This document shows, in pieces, positions 8,978-18,664 of a stretch of 64,000 nt of DNA. The DNA is from Porodaedalea pini (taxonomy: Eukaryota > Basidiomycota > Agaricomycetes > Hymenochaetales > Hymenochaetaceae), in the NCBI GenBank assembly GCA_002794775.1, contig NBAY01000089.1, positions 1 to 64,000 of the forward strand, read 5' to 3'. Position 1 is the first letter of the stretch. Each line of letters opens with the position of its first letter. Both the position numbers and the translations under genes were made by a program. The notes under the pieces are model-generated. The model was not told the DNA's origin. It worked only from the letters and a program-made list of their open reading frames with translations, and did no database searches.

Positions 8978-10963
8978 GTGACAAACACTGAGGGTGTCAC
9001 CTACAACATCTGGTACAGTGACATTAGGAAGGCTTGGTATACAACCACCAAAGATGCAGGCAGATTTAGGTGGATGCCAGCAGTACCCTTGACGCCATCA
9101 GTATCCTCTTCCATCTTCCTACCTAGCAAACCAGGAGAATACTGCACTCCTTGTCAAGACTCATCACCACCCCCACCACCTGCTCCAACAATGTTGATGG
9201 GTTTCACCGACCAACAGAAGCACAAGTTAGTGGCTATGATTCCGATGGCCTTCACCCAACAGAATACACAAGCTGTGCCTGCTGCACCTTCAGTCAATGT
9301 CACCAAGCCACATGAATACTCCGGAGGTCCAAGCTACCTCAACTTCAAAAGAGAAGTCACCCTCTTCACATTGGTGAACCCTGGTAAGTTCCCAACTTTG
9401 ATGCAGAAGATCCTGTTTGTCCTTTCCTACCTCAAAGGTGGAAATGCATCAACATGGGCACAAAACTATGTTGATAAGTTCACAACGGCAGGAGTGATGG
9501 TGGCCCTCCATGACACACGAATCTACTTAATAGGACTGGACCACTTCTACATTGAAGTCGATGCCAAGTACATTAAAGGCATGATCAACAACCCAGATAT
9601 CCAGCCAAATGCGACGATCAACTGGTGGATCGCTGGAATCTTATTGTTCCACTTCACGATTATCCATGTACCAGGCACTCGGCATACAGGCCCAGATGGA
9701 CTCAGTCGACGAAAGCGAGCAGACACCGACCCTCCAGACAACGAAAACTATGAGGAATGGATCGACAACCAGTATGCTTTCATATTTGTAGCATACACTG
9801 GAGACATTCCTCCCGCTGCCGACCCTCCCACCATTCCCTGGACAGCCGCAGCAGAATCGGCTGATCAAGAGTTGATAAAAATCAAGGAGTTTCTCAGCAA
9901 CCCAAAGAAACCAGAAGACATGACAGACAACAAATTTCGACACTTCGTAACAAAGGCAACTCGGTTTTTTGTCGCAGATGGACAACTCTGGAGGAAACGA
10001 TACTCGGGACCACACCAACTCATACTCACACGAGATTGCCGATTCTCAGTCATGCAGTCAGCACACGATGACCTGGGACACAAAGGATTCTTTTCAGTAC
10101 AACTACAAATCCATGATCAATTTTGGTGGCCCATGATGAGTTCCGACATACATTGGTTCCTGAAGACATGTCACTTGTGCCAGACTCGGCAATTCACTCA
10201 CGTACGAATCCTGCCAAATGTCCCAACACCAGTGCCACTATTCGCCAGGGTACACATAGATGTGATGCTCATGCCCAAATCAGGGGGATTCAGGTATATT
10301 GTCCAGGCAAGAGACTCGCTCACAGGCTACCCAGAATTCCGACTCTTACGCGCTGATAACTTGAGATCGATCGCCAACTTCATATTTCAAGACATCATAT
10401 GTCGATGGGGTTACGTTCACGAGATCGTATCAGACAACGGTCCATCATTCGACGGTGAAGTAATCAAGATGTTGGCAAGATACGGAGTCCACAATATCCA
10501 AATCTCCCCTTATAACTCAAGAGCAAACAGAATTGTAGAGCGGCGCCACAGGGACCTTCGGGAAACACTGATGAAACTTGCTGGGAACGACGAAGCTCGA
10601 TGGTCACAACACGCATACCATGCCATATGGGCGGAGAGGATCACGATTCAGAAAGCAACGGGATATTCACCATACTACATAGTCCATGGAGTCCAGCCGA
10701 TCCTTCCATTCGACCTGGCTGAACAAACGTACATGTCACCAGTATATACGTCGAAGGTATCCCAGTCAGAACTACTCGCGGCACGAGCAAGGGCACTCCA
10801 GCGTCGACCAGAAGACTTGAAACGAGTACACTCGGCAGTCATGCATGCTCGCTTCAAATCAATCCAGCAATTTGAAAACACTACCAAAACACGATCCGAG
10901 ACTACGACTTTGGCCCTGGAGCCTTGGTTCTGGTTCGAAACTCACGAATCAACACGGAACTGA
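8978..10963 (+). CDS. Chimeric Gag / RNase H-integrase ORF (661 aa) at the 5' end of element G copy 1
   Basis: Residues 1 to about 176 are Ty3 Gag-like: a proline run, then KPHEYSGGPSYLNFKREVTL and ILFVLSYLKGGNASTWAQN. At about 9506 the frame passes directly into element G pol at LHDTRIYLIGLDHFYIEVDA, the end of RNase H. Integrase follows: an HHCC zinc finger (HDDLGHKGFF...TCHLCQ), then DDE residues in HIDVML, VSDNGPSF and RIVERRHRDL. Copy 2 has whole pol at the equivalent position, so copy 1 lost its 5' LTR, gag, protease and RT, and a foreign gag was joined in frame. A 1-bp deletion near 10870 (QQFE then four instead of five A) shifts the frame before the end. Unlikely to be autonomous. Confidence 0.75.
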   Translation: MTNTEGVTYNIWYSDIRKAWYTTTKDAGRFRWMPAVPLTPSVSSSIFLPSKPGEYCTPCQDSSPPPPPAPTMLMGFTDQQKHKLVAMIPMAFTQQNTQAVPAAPSVNVTKPHEYSGGPSYLNFKREVTLFTLVNPGKFPTLMQKILFVLSYLKGGNASTWAQNYVDKFTTAGVMVALHDTRIYLIGLDHFYIEVDAKYIKGMINNPDIQPNATINWWIAGILLFHFTIIHVPGTRHTGPDGLSRRKRADTDPPDNENYEEWIDNQYAFIFVAYTGDIPPAADPPTIPWTAAAESADQELIKIKEFLSNPKKPEDMTDNKFRHFVTKATRFFVADGQLWRKRYSGPHQLILTRDCRFSVMQSAHDDLGHKGFFSVQLQIHDQFWWPMMSSDIHWFLKTCHLCQTRQFTHVRILPNVPTPVPLFARVHIDVMLMPKSGGFRYIVQARDSLTGYPEFRLLRADNLRSIANFIFQDIICRWGYVHEIVSDNGPSFDGEVIKMLARYGVHNIQISPYNSRANRIVERRHRDLRETLMKLAGNDEARWSQHAYHAIWAERITIQKATGYSPYYIVHGVQPILPFDLAEQTYMSPVYTSKVSQSELLAARARALQRRPEDLKRVHSAVMHARFKSIQQFENTTKTRSETTTLALEPWFWFETHESTRN

Positions 10964-11274
10964 GCCGGAAAGCCAAACCCAAATACCTCGGACCTATGGT
11001 AGTTGTTTGCCGAACAACTGGAGGATCGTACATACTCGCAGAACTCACAGGCGCAGTCTTGGCACTACAATACATGGCATTCAGAGTCATCCCGTACCAC
11101 CCCCGAGCAAACATATCGACCCCAGTCACCCAGATAGTGGAGCAAACCAACTCAGAACTCGACGATCTAGCCAACAAACATTCAAAAATCGAAGGGGAGG
11201 AGCTCGGTGCCGAGGATCGGCCACAACCAACAGAAATCCTCGACACCGACTCTGGAACTGAATCCGAATCATGA
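10924..11274 (+). pseudogene. Pol C-terminal tail of element G copy 1, frameshifted off the integrase
   Basis: This frame continues the integrase C-terminal region: LVLVRNSRINTELSRKAKPK and YLGPMVVVCRTTGGSYILAE fit the small beta-barrel that follows the Ty3 integrase core, then an acidic tail to the stop at 11274. It lies one frame off the 661-aa ORF because of the single-base deletion near 10870; copy 2 keeps the extra A. Both copies end with the same tail. Confidence 0.8.
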
Positions 11275-11488
11275 TACCCCTTATTCCCCTTAATATTTGT
11301 ACTCATTCCGTTTTGTTTCACACACTAAAACCCTACTCTCAAACTTTGAAACTGCAAAATCCACAAAAACAGTTCTTTACCGAGCCTTGAACAAAGCCGA
11401 GTCTTAAATCTCTCATCCTAAAGCACAGTGTAACATGGTACCAACCATAAACTAAATTCCTTTTAATAAATAACAACTAAACTATTTT

Positions 11489-13645
11489 CTACTTCCTCCC
11501 TTTTCCTTTTCCCTTCCTCTTCTTCTCCTTTTCTTCTTTCTCCTCCTGTTCCTGAATGGTCTGATAGTTAATGAAAGATTCCTTGTCAAGGAATGGCATA
11601 GGCGGCATCCAGTCTTCAACCTCCTCATATTCACTGAGATGACGCGTGAGCTCCTCGACACGAGCCTCATACGCCTCAAGATGACGACGGATGGCGGCCT
11701 GATGCTCGCGAATCGACATGCAAGACTCAGCGACATTCCTAGCCAACGCCCTGACCAGGACGTCGATGGAAGCTGCATCTGAGTAGTCAGGCACGTCGCT
11801 GAACTGCCAGACCGTGCTGCCAATACTGATCGGGTCCGCCATGGAGAGTGCGAGAGGAGCGAGCTGGGTACCACCACGCTGCCCACGGAACCGATTGAAG
11901 ATGCAGCACGCCTTGTTCCACGAGCAGCGAGTGCACCACCGACTCTTGGGGACAGCATCGCATGACACGCCCACGACAATGCAAGTGTCGCAGGTGAGGG
12001 CGAACTGAACAGTCCGCCCTAGGTGTACCCCACCTCCGAGCAAATCCGGGTCCAGGCCATCAGAGACGGCCTCTTCGGGCTTCGCGTCCCTCGCAGAAGA
12101 TGCACCCGCAGCGCACGGAACCTTGGACGGACCAGGACGGGAAGGGCCTTCGTTGCCGCTGGATTCAACCAAAACCAGCTTTCGCTTCGTCCCAGGCTTT
12201 GTAGGAGGGATATCGTTTGTCACCACCTCAGGACACACGCGCGAACCACCAACCTACATGGGAAACAATCAACCATGAAGATCGGGATCGGCACAGAAAA
12301 GAGAACTCGCCTTTGCCACCTCACGCTGTACCTTTGTGGATGAGGTGCTTCCGCCGACTGTCGAAGGATCGGCTTTTACAGACCCAGCTGGCACAGCCAG
12401 GAAAGGAGAGGCGGAGGTCCTGTAAGGGGGTGCAGCAGGCCCACCAGGACCTCGACAAGACACGGCACTTGCATCCGAGCCAGCCCGAGGCAACGACGCG
12501 GGAGAGACGACTTCCCTGCTTTCTGCACCCGAACGTGTGAGGACAGGACGAGGGCGAGGCTGATGCATACGCAACCCACGACGAGGCAAAGGTGGGACCA
12601 ACTGAGTAGGCATGGAAGGGCTCGGTTTCTATGACAAATCAGCAAGTAAAAAAAAAATATAATATATTACTCACAGCAGACGGAATCAGCAGAGGAGGGC
12701 TGACCATACGAGAGAGCCGTCCCTGGAGCTCCTCATCGGTCGCAGCAGGATACAGCATGTGCATAGCGACTTGTGCACGCCCCTCAGTTTCGCCGTGTGC
12801 TCCTCCTGTTCCCGGGCCTGTTTCACCTCCAGGAGCGCCCTACGCTCGACCCAAAATAGCGCCTCTTGCGCAGCCTGCTCGGCACACTCGGTGTCCTCAC
12901 GTGCCTGACGCTCTACCCTCTCCTTGGCCTCAGCGGCAGCGTGCACGCACGCTCAGCAGCAACGAGCTCGCGTTTATACTTACACTCGGCCACCTTCTCC
13001 TCCTCCTCAGCAATAAGGGACCAGAGACGCTTGGGCAGCGTCTCCTCGGTCGCGTTCTCCACCGCCTCCTCGAACTCGGTCCAGAACACAGTCCAGAAGG
13101 ACGTCCATCGTGGTAAAAGAAGGGTGGGTGGCCTTTGCACACTCGGAAACGCCATCCCACATGGTAGAAAGGGAGCGCTAGAAAAGGTGTATCAGAAGCG
13201 AAAACAAGAAAACAAAAACAAGCGGCACACCCAGGTAGCCCACACATACGCCATCACCACCTCACAACCATCCTCGCCTGACTTCTCGAGATCGTCCAAC
13301 GCTGAGTTGAAGTCTTCCATACGTGATGAGAACGGATCACACTGGACGAGACTCGGCAAAACAGACTCGGCAGGAGGGACACCAACTTCCCCGGCGGTTT
13401 CCCCCTCTTTGCCCGCTTCTACACCCAATGAGGACGACAGCAGCTGCAATGGACACGGGAGATCCACGCTGACGAGCGCACCTCCCACGTCTCGGTTGCC
13501 GTCATCAGGCTCCTGCAAAAGGGCCGGGTCACTGGCACGTGATTGTCAGGCCCCAGCTTCCACCGTGGCGGTGTCGAAAGTCGATTCCCATCTTTGGGAG
13601 ATGTGGGGGCCACAGAACGGGCTCGGGAGGCGTAGCAGTGTCCAT
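11489..13645 (-). pseudogene. Antisense accessory gene of element G, copy 1: coiled coil plus Zn2Cys6-like cluster
   Basis: Four exons are inferred on the minus strand: 13645-13266, 13177-12675, 12628-12332 and 12253-11489. Introns of 88, 46 and 78 nt have GT-AG ends. The predicted protein is about 640 aa: a Pro/Ser-rich start; an E/R/A-rich coiled coil (EEEEKVAECKYKRELVAAER); a Pro/Ser-rich linker; a cysteine segment from CDTC to NKACC; a second coiled coil; and a lysine-rich end (KRKGKGKGRK). The cysteine spacing is C-x2-C-x6-C-x8-C-x2-C-x6-C, which fits the GAL4-type Zn2Cys6 signature and is kept in copy 2, though the usual basic residues between Cys2 and Cys3 are absent. Frameshifts against copy 2 in exons 1 and 2 make this copy defective; its last exon is open for 249 aa. 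It lies opposite to pol, downstream of integrase. Function unknown; DNA binding is inference. Confidence 0.6.
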
Positions 13646-14413
13646 CGAAAGGGTAAGGCAAGACAGAGGAGGTGGTAGTAAAAAGTAGAGGACGACACGT
13701 TTCGAAAATTACGACGATCTCTACCAACAACAATCACGCCCCCGCGATACCGGACCAGAACAAGCGCCGTGATCGCACTCAAGAAGCACAACATGGAACC
13801 CGGTCATTTCAAGATCACTGAAAGCACCTGAAACGGTTCTCGACGATCACACACCTCAAAAGCCAATCACATGCGGATCCAGACCACACCAAATACAGCA
13901 CGAACCCGCCGATCACTCACAATGAACCCAGGCACACACCAAACACCAGCAGCTAACTGCAAGCCCGCTCCTACCAAAAAGGGACCCCGAGGCATGCAAC
14001 ACACAAATACTCAACGGAAAACGAACACCAAAGAAAATAACTACGCCGAACCAGGACCACCAAACAAAAATCACAACCGGCAATACAGAGACACAGACTG
14101 GTACCAAACACATGAAATACGAAACATTGGACTAAAAAGACACACAAATCTGCCGATTGACCGGCTGCCAACCATGAGAAAATGACACCATCGCTGTCAC
14201 AAATCACCCACCGAAGAACCAACTGAAGCACACAAATGAATCGCCCGAAACATGCAATGAATGCGAACTCCGCCGACTGATGGCATGATCAATACAGAGG
14301 TCCACCCGATACAGACACACAAACGACTCAGGTGATGCAACTGTCCTTAAAAAGACATGCCATTACTGAAAGCAACAAAAATAAAAAAGAAACAACATCC
14401 GACCCTGCCCACA
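13646..14413. promoter_or_regulatory. Divergent non-coding region between the antisense gene and ORF A
   Basis: About 770 bp with no convincing coding frame, matched at 53483-54248 in copy 2. Transcription is expected leftward into the antisense gene and rightward into ORF A, so it probably carries both promoters. The segment CTGTCCTTAAAAAGACA, 60-75 bp before the ORF A start, is the best TATA-like candidate. Inference from layout only. Confidence 0.4.
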
Positions 14414-15292
14414 ATGGAAAGTACTGACATTACCCCTCCCCACGCAATCGTCCTCAAGGGCATGGCACGCTGCATGCCCAACCCAACGCCTGGTGACCTT
14501 GCACTGGTCAACCCTCGCCCGATGGGGGTCTCGCAGATAGTCATGTACGACCCAGCAACGACCTCATTTGCCAAGTTCATGGCGGAACTACTGTTTGCAT
14601 TCGACAAGCTCATGCCCACAGACCCGACTCTGATATATGTGGCCTACACGTTCTGCACACCTGAAATACAAGAGCGACTCTCACAGTCACCCACACTCAC
14701 TGGAGGTTCGTGGTCTCAATTCTGCACTGCAGTCGCCATAGCCAGCCCCAATTGCGAGGGGCTCACGCAACTCGCGTATGAAGAAGTATACTGCATGGTG
14801 TTCAGACAGATCGCAAGCAGGAAGGCAACCTCCTACGAATCAGCCCTGACCCTCTCTCAGTTCAACACCACAGTAACGGTGTCCTACGTCCAACCGGCAT
14901 ACCTCAGCCAACTGTATGAAGCCCGGGAATCGCTGATTTCTGCAGAAGCCGAGCAGGCCGACTTCGCAGCGATGCTCGAAGATGCTGAGCAGGAGTGTAC
15001 AGCACGCGAAGCACAACAGTTGGCCCTTCAGGAAACAGCAATCTCGATGGCCTGCCTCACTGAAACCACTTGGGAACAAGCCATCAAAGCCCACGAACTA
15101 CTCTCACAGTTAGTCAGTCAACTCAACAAGTACCACATTGTACCGATCAACCTGGGCGAGCACATGAAATTGATCGTGTTGTGGAACGACTTCAATGCAA
15201 CGTTTGCAGCCGAGTATGGAAGGATCGCACAGGAAGGATCAGCTATGACGGACGGGCAGGCTAAAGCCAAACACCCAGTGCATTTCTCTTGA
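14414..15292 (+). CDS. Element G accessory ORF A, copy 1 (292 aa)
   Basis: I do not recognise this protein. The start MESTDITPP at 14414 is preferred over an upstream ATG at 14357 because it is conserved in copy 2. The N-terminal half has FAKFMAELLFAFDKLMPTDP, IYVAYTFCTPEIQERLSQSP and WSQFCTAVAIASPNCEG, a compact alpha-helical region. The second half (about residues 160-250) is a coiled coil rich in A/E/Q (ARESLISAEAEQADFAAMLE). No zinc knuckle, membrane segment or signal peptide is seen. It lies between integrase and the 3' LTR, where extra genes such as env sit in other LTR elements, but nothing suggests an envelope. It remains fully open. Confidence 0.7.
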   Translation: MESTDITPPHAIVLKGMARCMPNPTPGDLALVNPRPMGVSQIVMYDPATTSFAKFMAELLFAFDKLMPTDPTLIYVAYTFCTPEIQERLSQSPTLTGGSWSQFCTAVAIASPNCEGLTQLAYEEVYCMVFRQIASRKATSYESALTLSQFNTTVTVSYVQPAYLSQLYEARESLISAEAEQADFAAMLEDAEQECTAREAQQLALQETAISMACLTETTWEQAIKAHELLSQLVSQLNKYHIVPINLGEHMKLIVLWNDFNATFAAEYGRIAQEGSAMTDGQAKAKHPVHFS

Positions 15293-15474
15293 AACCCCCC
15301 TGACTCAATCGCCTCATGTTACATTAGGCAAAATAGAGTACCCCTCCATTTCCTTTAATAACAAAGAACCCCATTTTTGTATGACAACAAACACTGACCC
15401 TCTCTAAATTTACTTTCTCTCTGCCAAATATTTTTTTACACCAAACATTGCACTAACTAATAACCCCGAGTCTC

Positions 15475-15483
15475 TATAAAATA
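15475..15483 (+). promoter_or_regulatory. TATA box of ORF B, copy 1
   Basis: TATAAAATA lies 106 bp before the ORF B start codon, followed by a C/T-rich tract typical of fungal core promoters. The same box lies 100 bp before ORF B in copy 2. Confidence 0.6.
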
Positions 15484-15580
15484 CCCCCTCCTTTTCATTC
15501 ATTCAGAATCATCCGCTCTACAATATCCCCCTCTTGAATAGTTCAATTTTGTCCTTCTTCACTTCTACCCTTCACCGACC

Positions 15581-16132
15581 ATGCACTCAGACCGAACCAG
15601 CGCCGAGTCTTTCTATGACAACCGAATCCTGTGCCCAGATGACATATGCAGGGTTCACAACTGGTCGATATCATTCACGCTCGCCGTCACATGCCATCAC
15701 TCGCGTCAGGCCACTCTCGAGGACGTCCTATGCCACTCCGGATCTCACCAGCGCTTCTGGCGCTCAATCGCCGAGCCTGGCATGAAGGTGCATGAGTTCT
15801 TCCTGCACCTGTACATGGCGATCGACATCCAGTTCCGACCCCGACTGACCCTGATCAATAACCACACCAAGTATGTCGTCAACCAAGGCCTGGAACTCCC
15901 AGTCAATCAGCATCTACGTTCGGCAGTGACACACGACCTGATCCGGATCGTGATTATCCCATGGCACCCAGACCTACAGACGAGCATACACCACCCAGCC
16001 CCATCAGTCCAACTCGAGAACCTCCGTGACACAGTCGCGCAACAGATAGTGCACATCACGAAACTCCAGGGTGCGATCTCGGCATTGATCGGTGAACCAT
16101 CAACCTCTTCTTCTTCTTCTTTGCACCATTAA
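15581..16132 (+). CDS. Element G accessory ORF B, copy 1 (183 aa)
   Basis: I do not recognise this protein. It starts MHSDRTSAESFYDNRILCPD and has a central region with HQRFWRSIAEPGMKVHEFFL and YVVNQGLELPVNQ. A C-terminal helix follows (LRDTVAQQIVHITKLQGAIS), then a Ser-rich tail. Copy 2 has an ORF of exactly the same length with conservative changes. It is preceded by its own TATA box and is the last gene before the 3' LTR. No membrane segment or metal motif is seen. Confidence 0.7.
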   Translation: MHSDRTSAESFYDNRILCPDDICRVHNWSISFTLAVTCHHSRQATLEDVLCHSGSHQRFWRSIAEPGMKVHEFFLHLYMAIDIQFRPRLTLINNHTKYVVNQGLELPVNQHLRSAVTHDLIRIVIIPWHPDLQTSIHHPAPSVQLENLRDTVAQQIVHITKLQGAISALIGEPSTSSSSSLHH

Positions 16133-16207
16133 AAACCACAGAATGCATCGAACCTCGCCCATTACACTCTCTTTAATTCCAATTCAACCACTTCTCATGT
16201 ACACCGC

Positions 16208-17205
16208 TGAAAGGTGATGGTACGGGTCTACAGGTGGACTCGGACCTGGTTGAGTTTGGCCACTGGGGGTTCACTCTAATGTGTCTGATGGAGGGGATAG
16301 TGTCAGGAAGTGTGGGGAAGTGTAATAGAATACTCGGGGCTAGGTGTCGACTCGAGGACACGAGTACAAAGGATGACCAGCAAAACGTGCCTAAATGCGG
16401 TCGGAGAACAAAGAGCAACTACGATCTTGACAACCCGGGCTCGGAAACTCGCCAGTGAAGACAGTAATCGAAACGATTCGTCGAGAAGATTCCGAATCTG
16501 AAAAGATCTCGAGACGCGGTGCAGAATTGACGGAGATATGGCAGTTGCACTTGTTGCGGCTGGCGGAACGCACGGAACTCCCGGAACCAAAAGCTATTTT
16601 CGTAGCTCTATGACGCAGGCTCGGAATCGTGCAAGACAAGGCAGTATTCGAAAGCGATTTTTGACGAGATTATGAATCTGAAGAGAGCTCGAGAAACGGT
16701 TTAGAACTGAGGGTGATGTAGCGAAAGCAAGATTTGGCCGAAAACGAGACTCGAGACTGAACGGACGGAACGGACGGAACGACACTGAACGGCGACGGAG
16801 ACGAGAACTAAAGACTGGGACTGACTCAGGGGAACTAAACTTGTATTTTTGAGACATTTACATGAGTGTTTAAATAACCAACAGAGGGTTGAGCCTCTGA
16901 GCGGCATACAAAGGACACAAAGACAGGCTGGAGGCTCTAGCCAAACAAAACCAAACATCCGGAACTCGGAGCCGTAACTTGAGAACATGAGTAATTAAGC
17001 TTTGGGAGGCTCGGAACAATACCAGATGTGACCCAAAACGGACTTCGGTGGCTCACCGGTGCAGAACCAAGCTGTATGCATCGAGTTAATACTGCCAAAC
17101 ACTGAAACTGTCCTGAAATGCGTCGGGGATACTTGTAAGACTGTCCTGGGTCGAGTCAAACCTAATAAAGCCGATTCCGAGGCCAGCGGCGTCAGGATCT
17201 CCACA
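16208..17205. mobile_element. 998-bp solo LTR-like insertion in element G copy 1
   Basis: It starts TGAAAGGTGATGG and ends GGATCTCCACA (TG...CA). Copy 2 at about 56043 is uninterrupted (GTACACCGCAAACAC). In copy 1 the insertion lies between CCGC (16204-16207) and CTGC (17206-17209), a 4-bp target duplication with one C to T change. No protein of note. The family is not otherwise present in the window. Confidence 0.7.
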
Positions 17206-17238
17206 CTGCAAACACTTTTTTTCTGGCCCCCCAGGAGA

Positions 17239-18093
17239 TGTAGCAATTAACCATTGCCTACACACTGGCCGAGTCTTTCTCCCTTCATTTACACTACTCC
17301 TTTGACTCCCTTTACCGGCCACTGAACATTACCATCTATTCATTCATAATTGGTGGCCAACTCTTTATTATAATTCTTGGTATGGACACGATCGGACGGA
17401 CAGATGTCATACGAACTCGATCGGCACATGGACGACCAACTCTCATGGGCACAGGTGGAAGGAATTAGGCGAGTAGGACAAGGATGTGGGATATGGTTGT
17501 GCAGTGGTGGGAGATGAGAGAGCAGGTTGGGCACTATCACATCACTCTGCGACAATCGGCTGCGTGATGTGCACAGGCCAATTGTTGACTCACCTTCACA
17601 CCTGTTCACACAGACTCGGCTGAGTCTTGCACCGCTTTCTCTGCTTCAGTTTAGTATAAATTTGCGGTAGTGTGTAGATGGAATGATATAGAAAGATAGA
17701 GATAGACAGTACCCCTCTACCTCTGTACAGCAGCAATCTACTACATGCGGTTCTACACACATCTTGCCTGACTCTCGCTCTGAAACAAGTAACTGCTGAC
17801 TCTACTCCTGACTCTTGAAACAATAACTGCTGACTCTAGTCTTAAACTCTTGACTCCCCGCCAAGTCACCCTCTGAATGCCCTCGGCTGCTGTCATAAGT
17901 GCCGACTCTACCCTCCCGAGTCTTGGTCCAATCGGAATCCTGCAGGTATCCATATCGCTAAGTCTTCATATCTCGAACCTCGCTCTACTTAGGTTGTCCC
18001 TCTCAGTATACCGAGTCACCACAGTCCCCCTTGGGTCAAACACAAGCGTTAGCCCGGATCGCCCTTCGGATTAGAAGAGTCTGCACCCCTACA
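17239..18093 (+). repeat. 3' LTR of element G copy 1 (855 bp)
   Basis: Termini are TGTAGCAATTAACC and GTCTGCACCCCTACA. It is preceded by CCCCCCAGGAGA, the probable plus-strand primer (polypurine) site, also found before the LTR at 56074. It matches the LTRs at 30515-31345 and 56074-56892. A TATAAA box lies at 17655-17660. The downstream part is dense in GACTC/GAGTC hexamer-like motifs. Confidence 0.85.
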
Positions 18094-18373
18094 CCTATAA
18101 AATTCTTTCCTGTGTCTGTAAATTAAGTATATGACTATACCAATATCTCCTGCCAGTTTGAAGCCAATCCATTCAGTATTCATGGTGCAGCAGCAAGATT
18201 TGTGTTCTACTCTGCAAGACCTGTTGTGAGAAAAGGAGGGTGGAAAAGAGCTTGAAGTGGAACACAAATCTTGCTGCTGCACCATGAATACTGAATGGAT
18301 TGGCTTCAAACTGGCAGGAGATATTGGTATAGTCATATACTTAATTTACAGACACAGGAAAGAATTTTATAGG
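18094..18373. repeat. Perfect 114-bp inverted repeat with 52-bp loop
   Basis: The left arm 18094-18207 (starting CCTATAAAATTCTTTCC) is the exact reverse complement of the right arm 18260-18373; I saw no mismatch. The left arm starts at the first base after the element G LTR. The loop and right arm match the single-arm repeat at 3140-3310, so the left arm looks like a newer inverted copy. Confidence 0.85.
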
Positions 18374-18655
18374 TAGATGTAGGGGAGCCATAATTTTTGA
18401 ATCTCAGTGGAAATGGGTGAGAGAACAGACCAGCTGCACTTGTTTGATCTCCACCCACCTACACAGTCAATTTATTGCTCCCTATTTTACATATTTCTTC
18501 TCCTGAGAACAGTGCCTTTGTTTTGAGTACTTAATGAGCAGGTACTGTGCAGAATTCACAGAGAAAATAGGCATTCATTCTAATTTTTTGACATTTTGGC
18601 TCAGCTTCGGCTCATTTCACGTGACATGCACGTGTCGCAGGACTTATGAAAACGG
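18374..18655. repeat. Dispersed repeat, continuation of the 3.2-3.6 kb repeat
   Basis: This aligns with 3311-3590, from TAGATGTAGGGGAGCC to CAGGACTTATGAAAA, with scattered substitutions. Right after it the BTB gene fragment begins. Confidence 0.65.
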
Positions 18656-18664
18656 CTATAGCAG

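Noticed and set aside
12023..13678. Several plus-strand ORFs of 80-270 aa over the antisense gene (for example 12866-13678).
   Set aside because: They are low-complexity Ser/Arg/Pro readings opposite a better supported spliced minus-strand gene with conserved cysteines and introns.
14414..16132. ORF A and ORF B as an envelope-like or capsid pair.
   Set aside because: Neither has a signal peptide, membrane segment, zinc knuckle or protease site; only the position is env-like.
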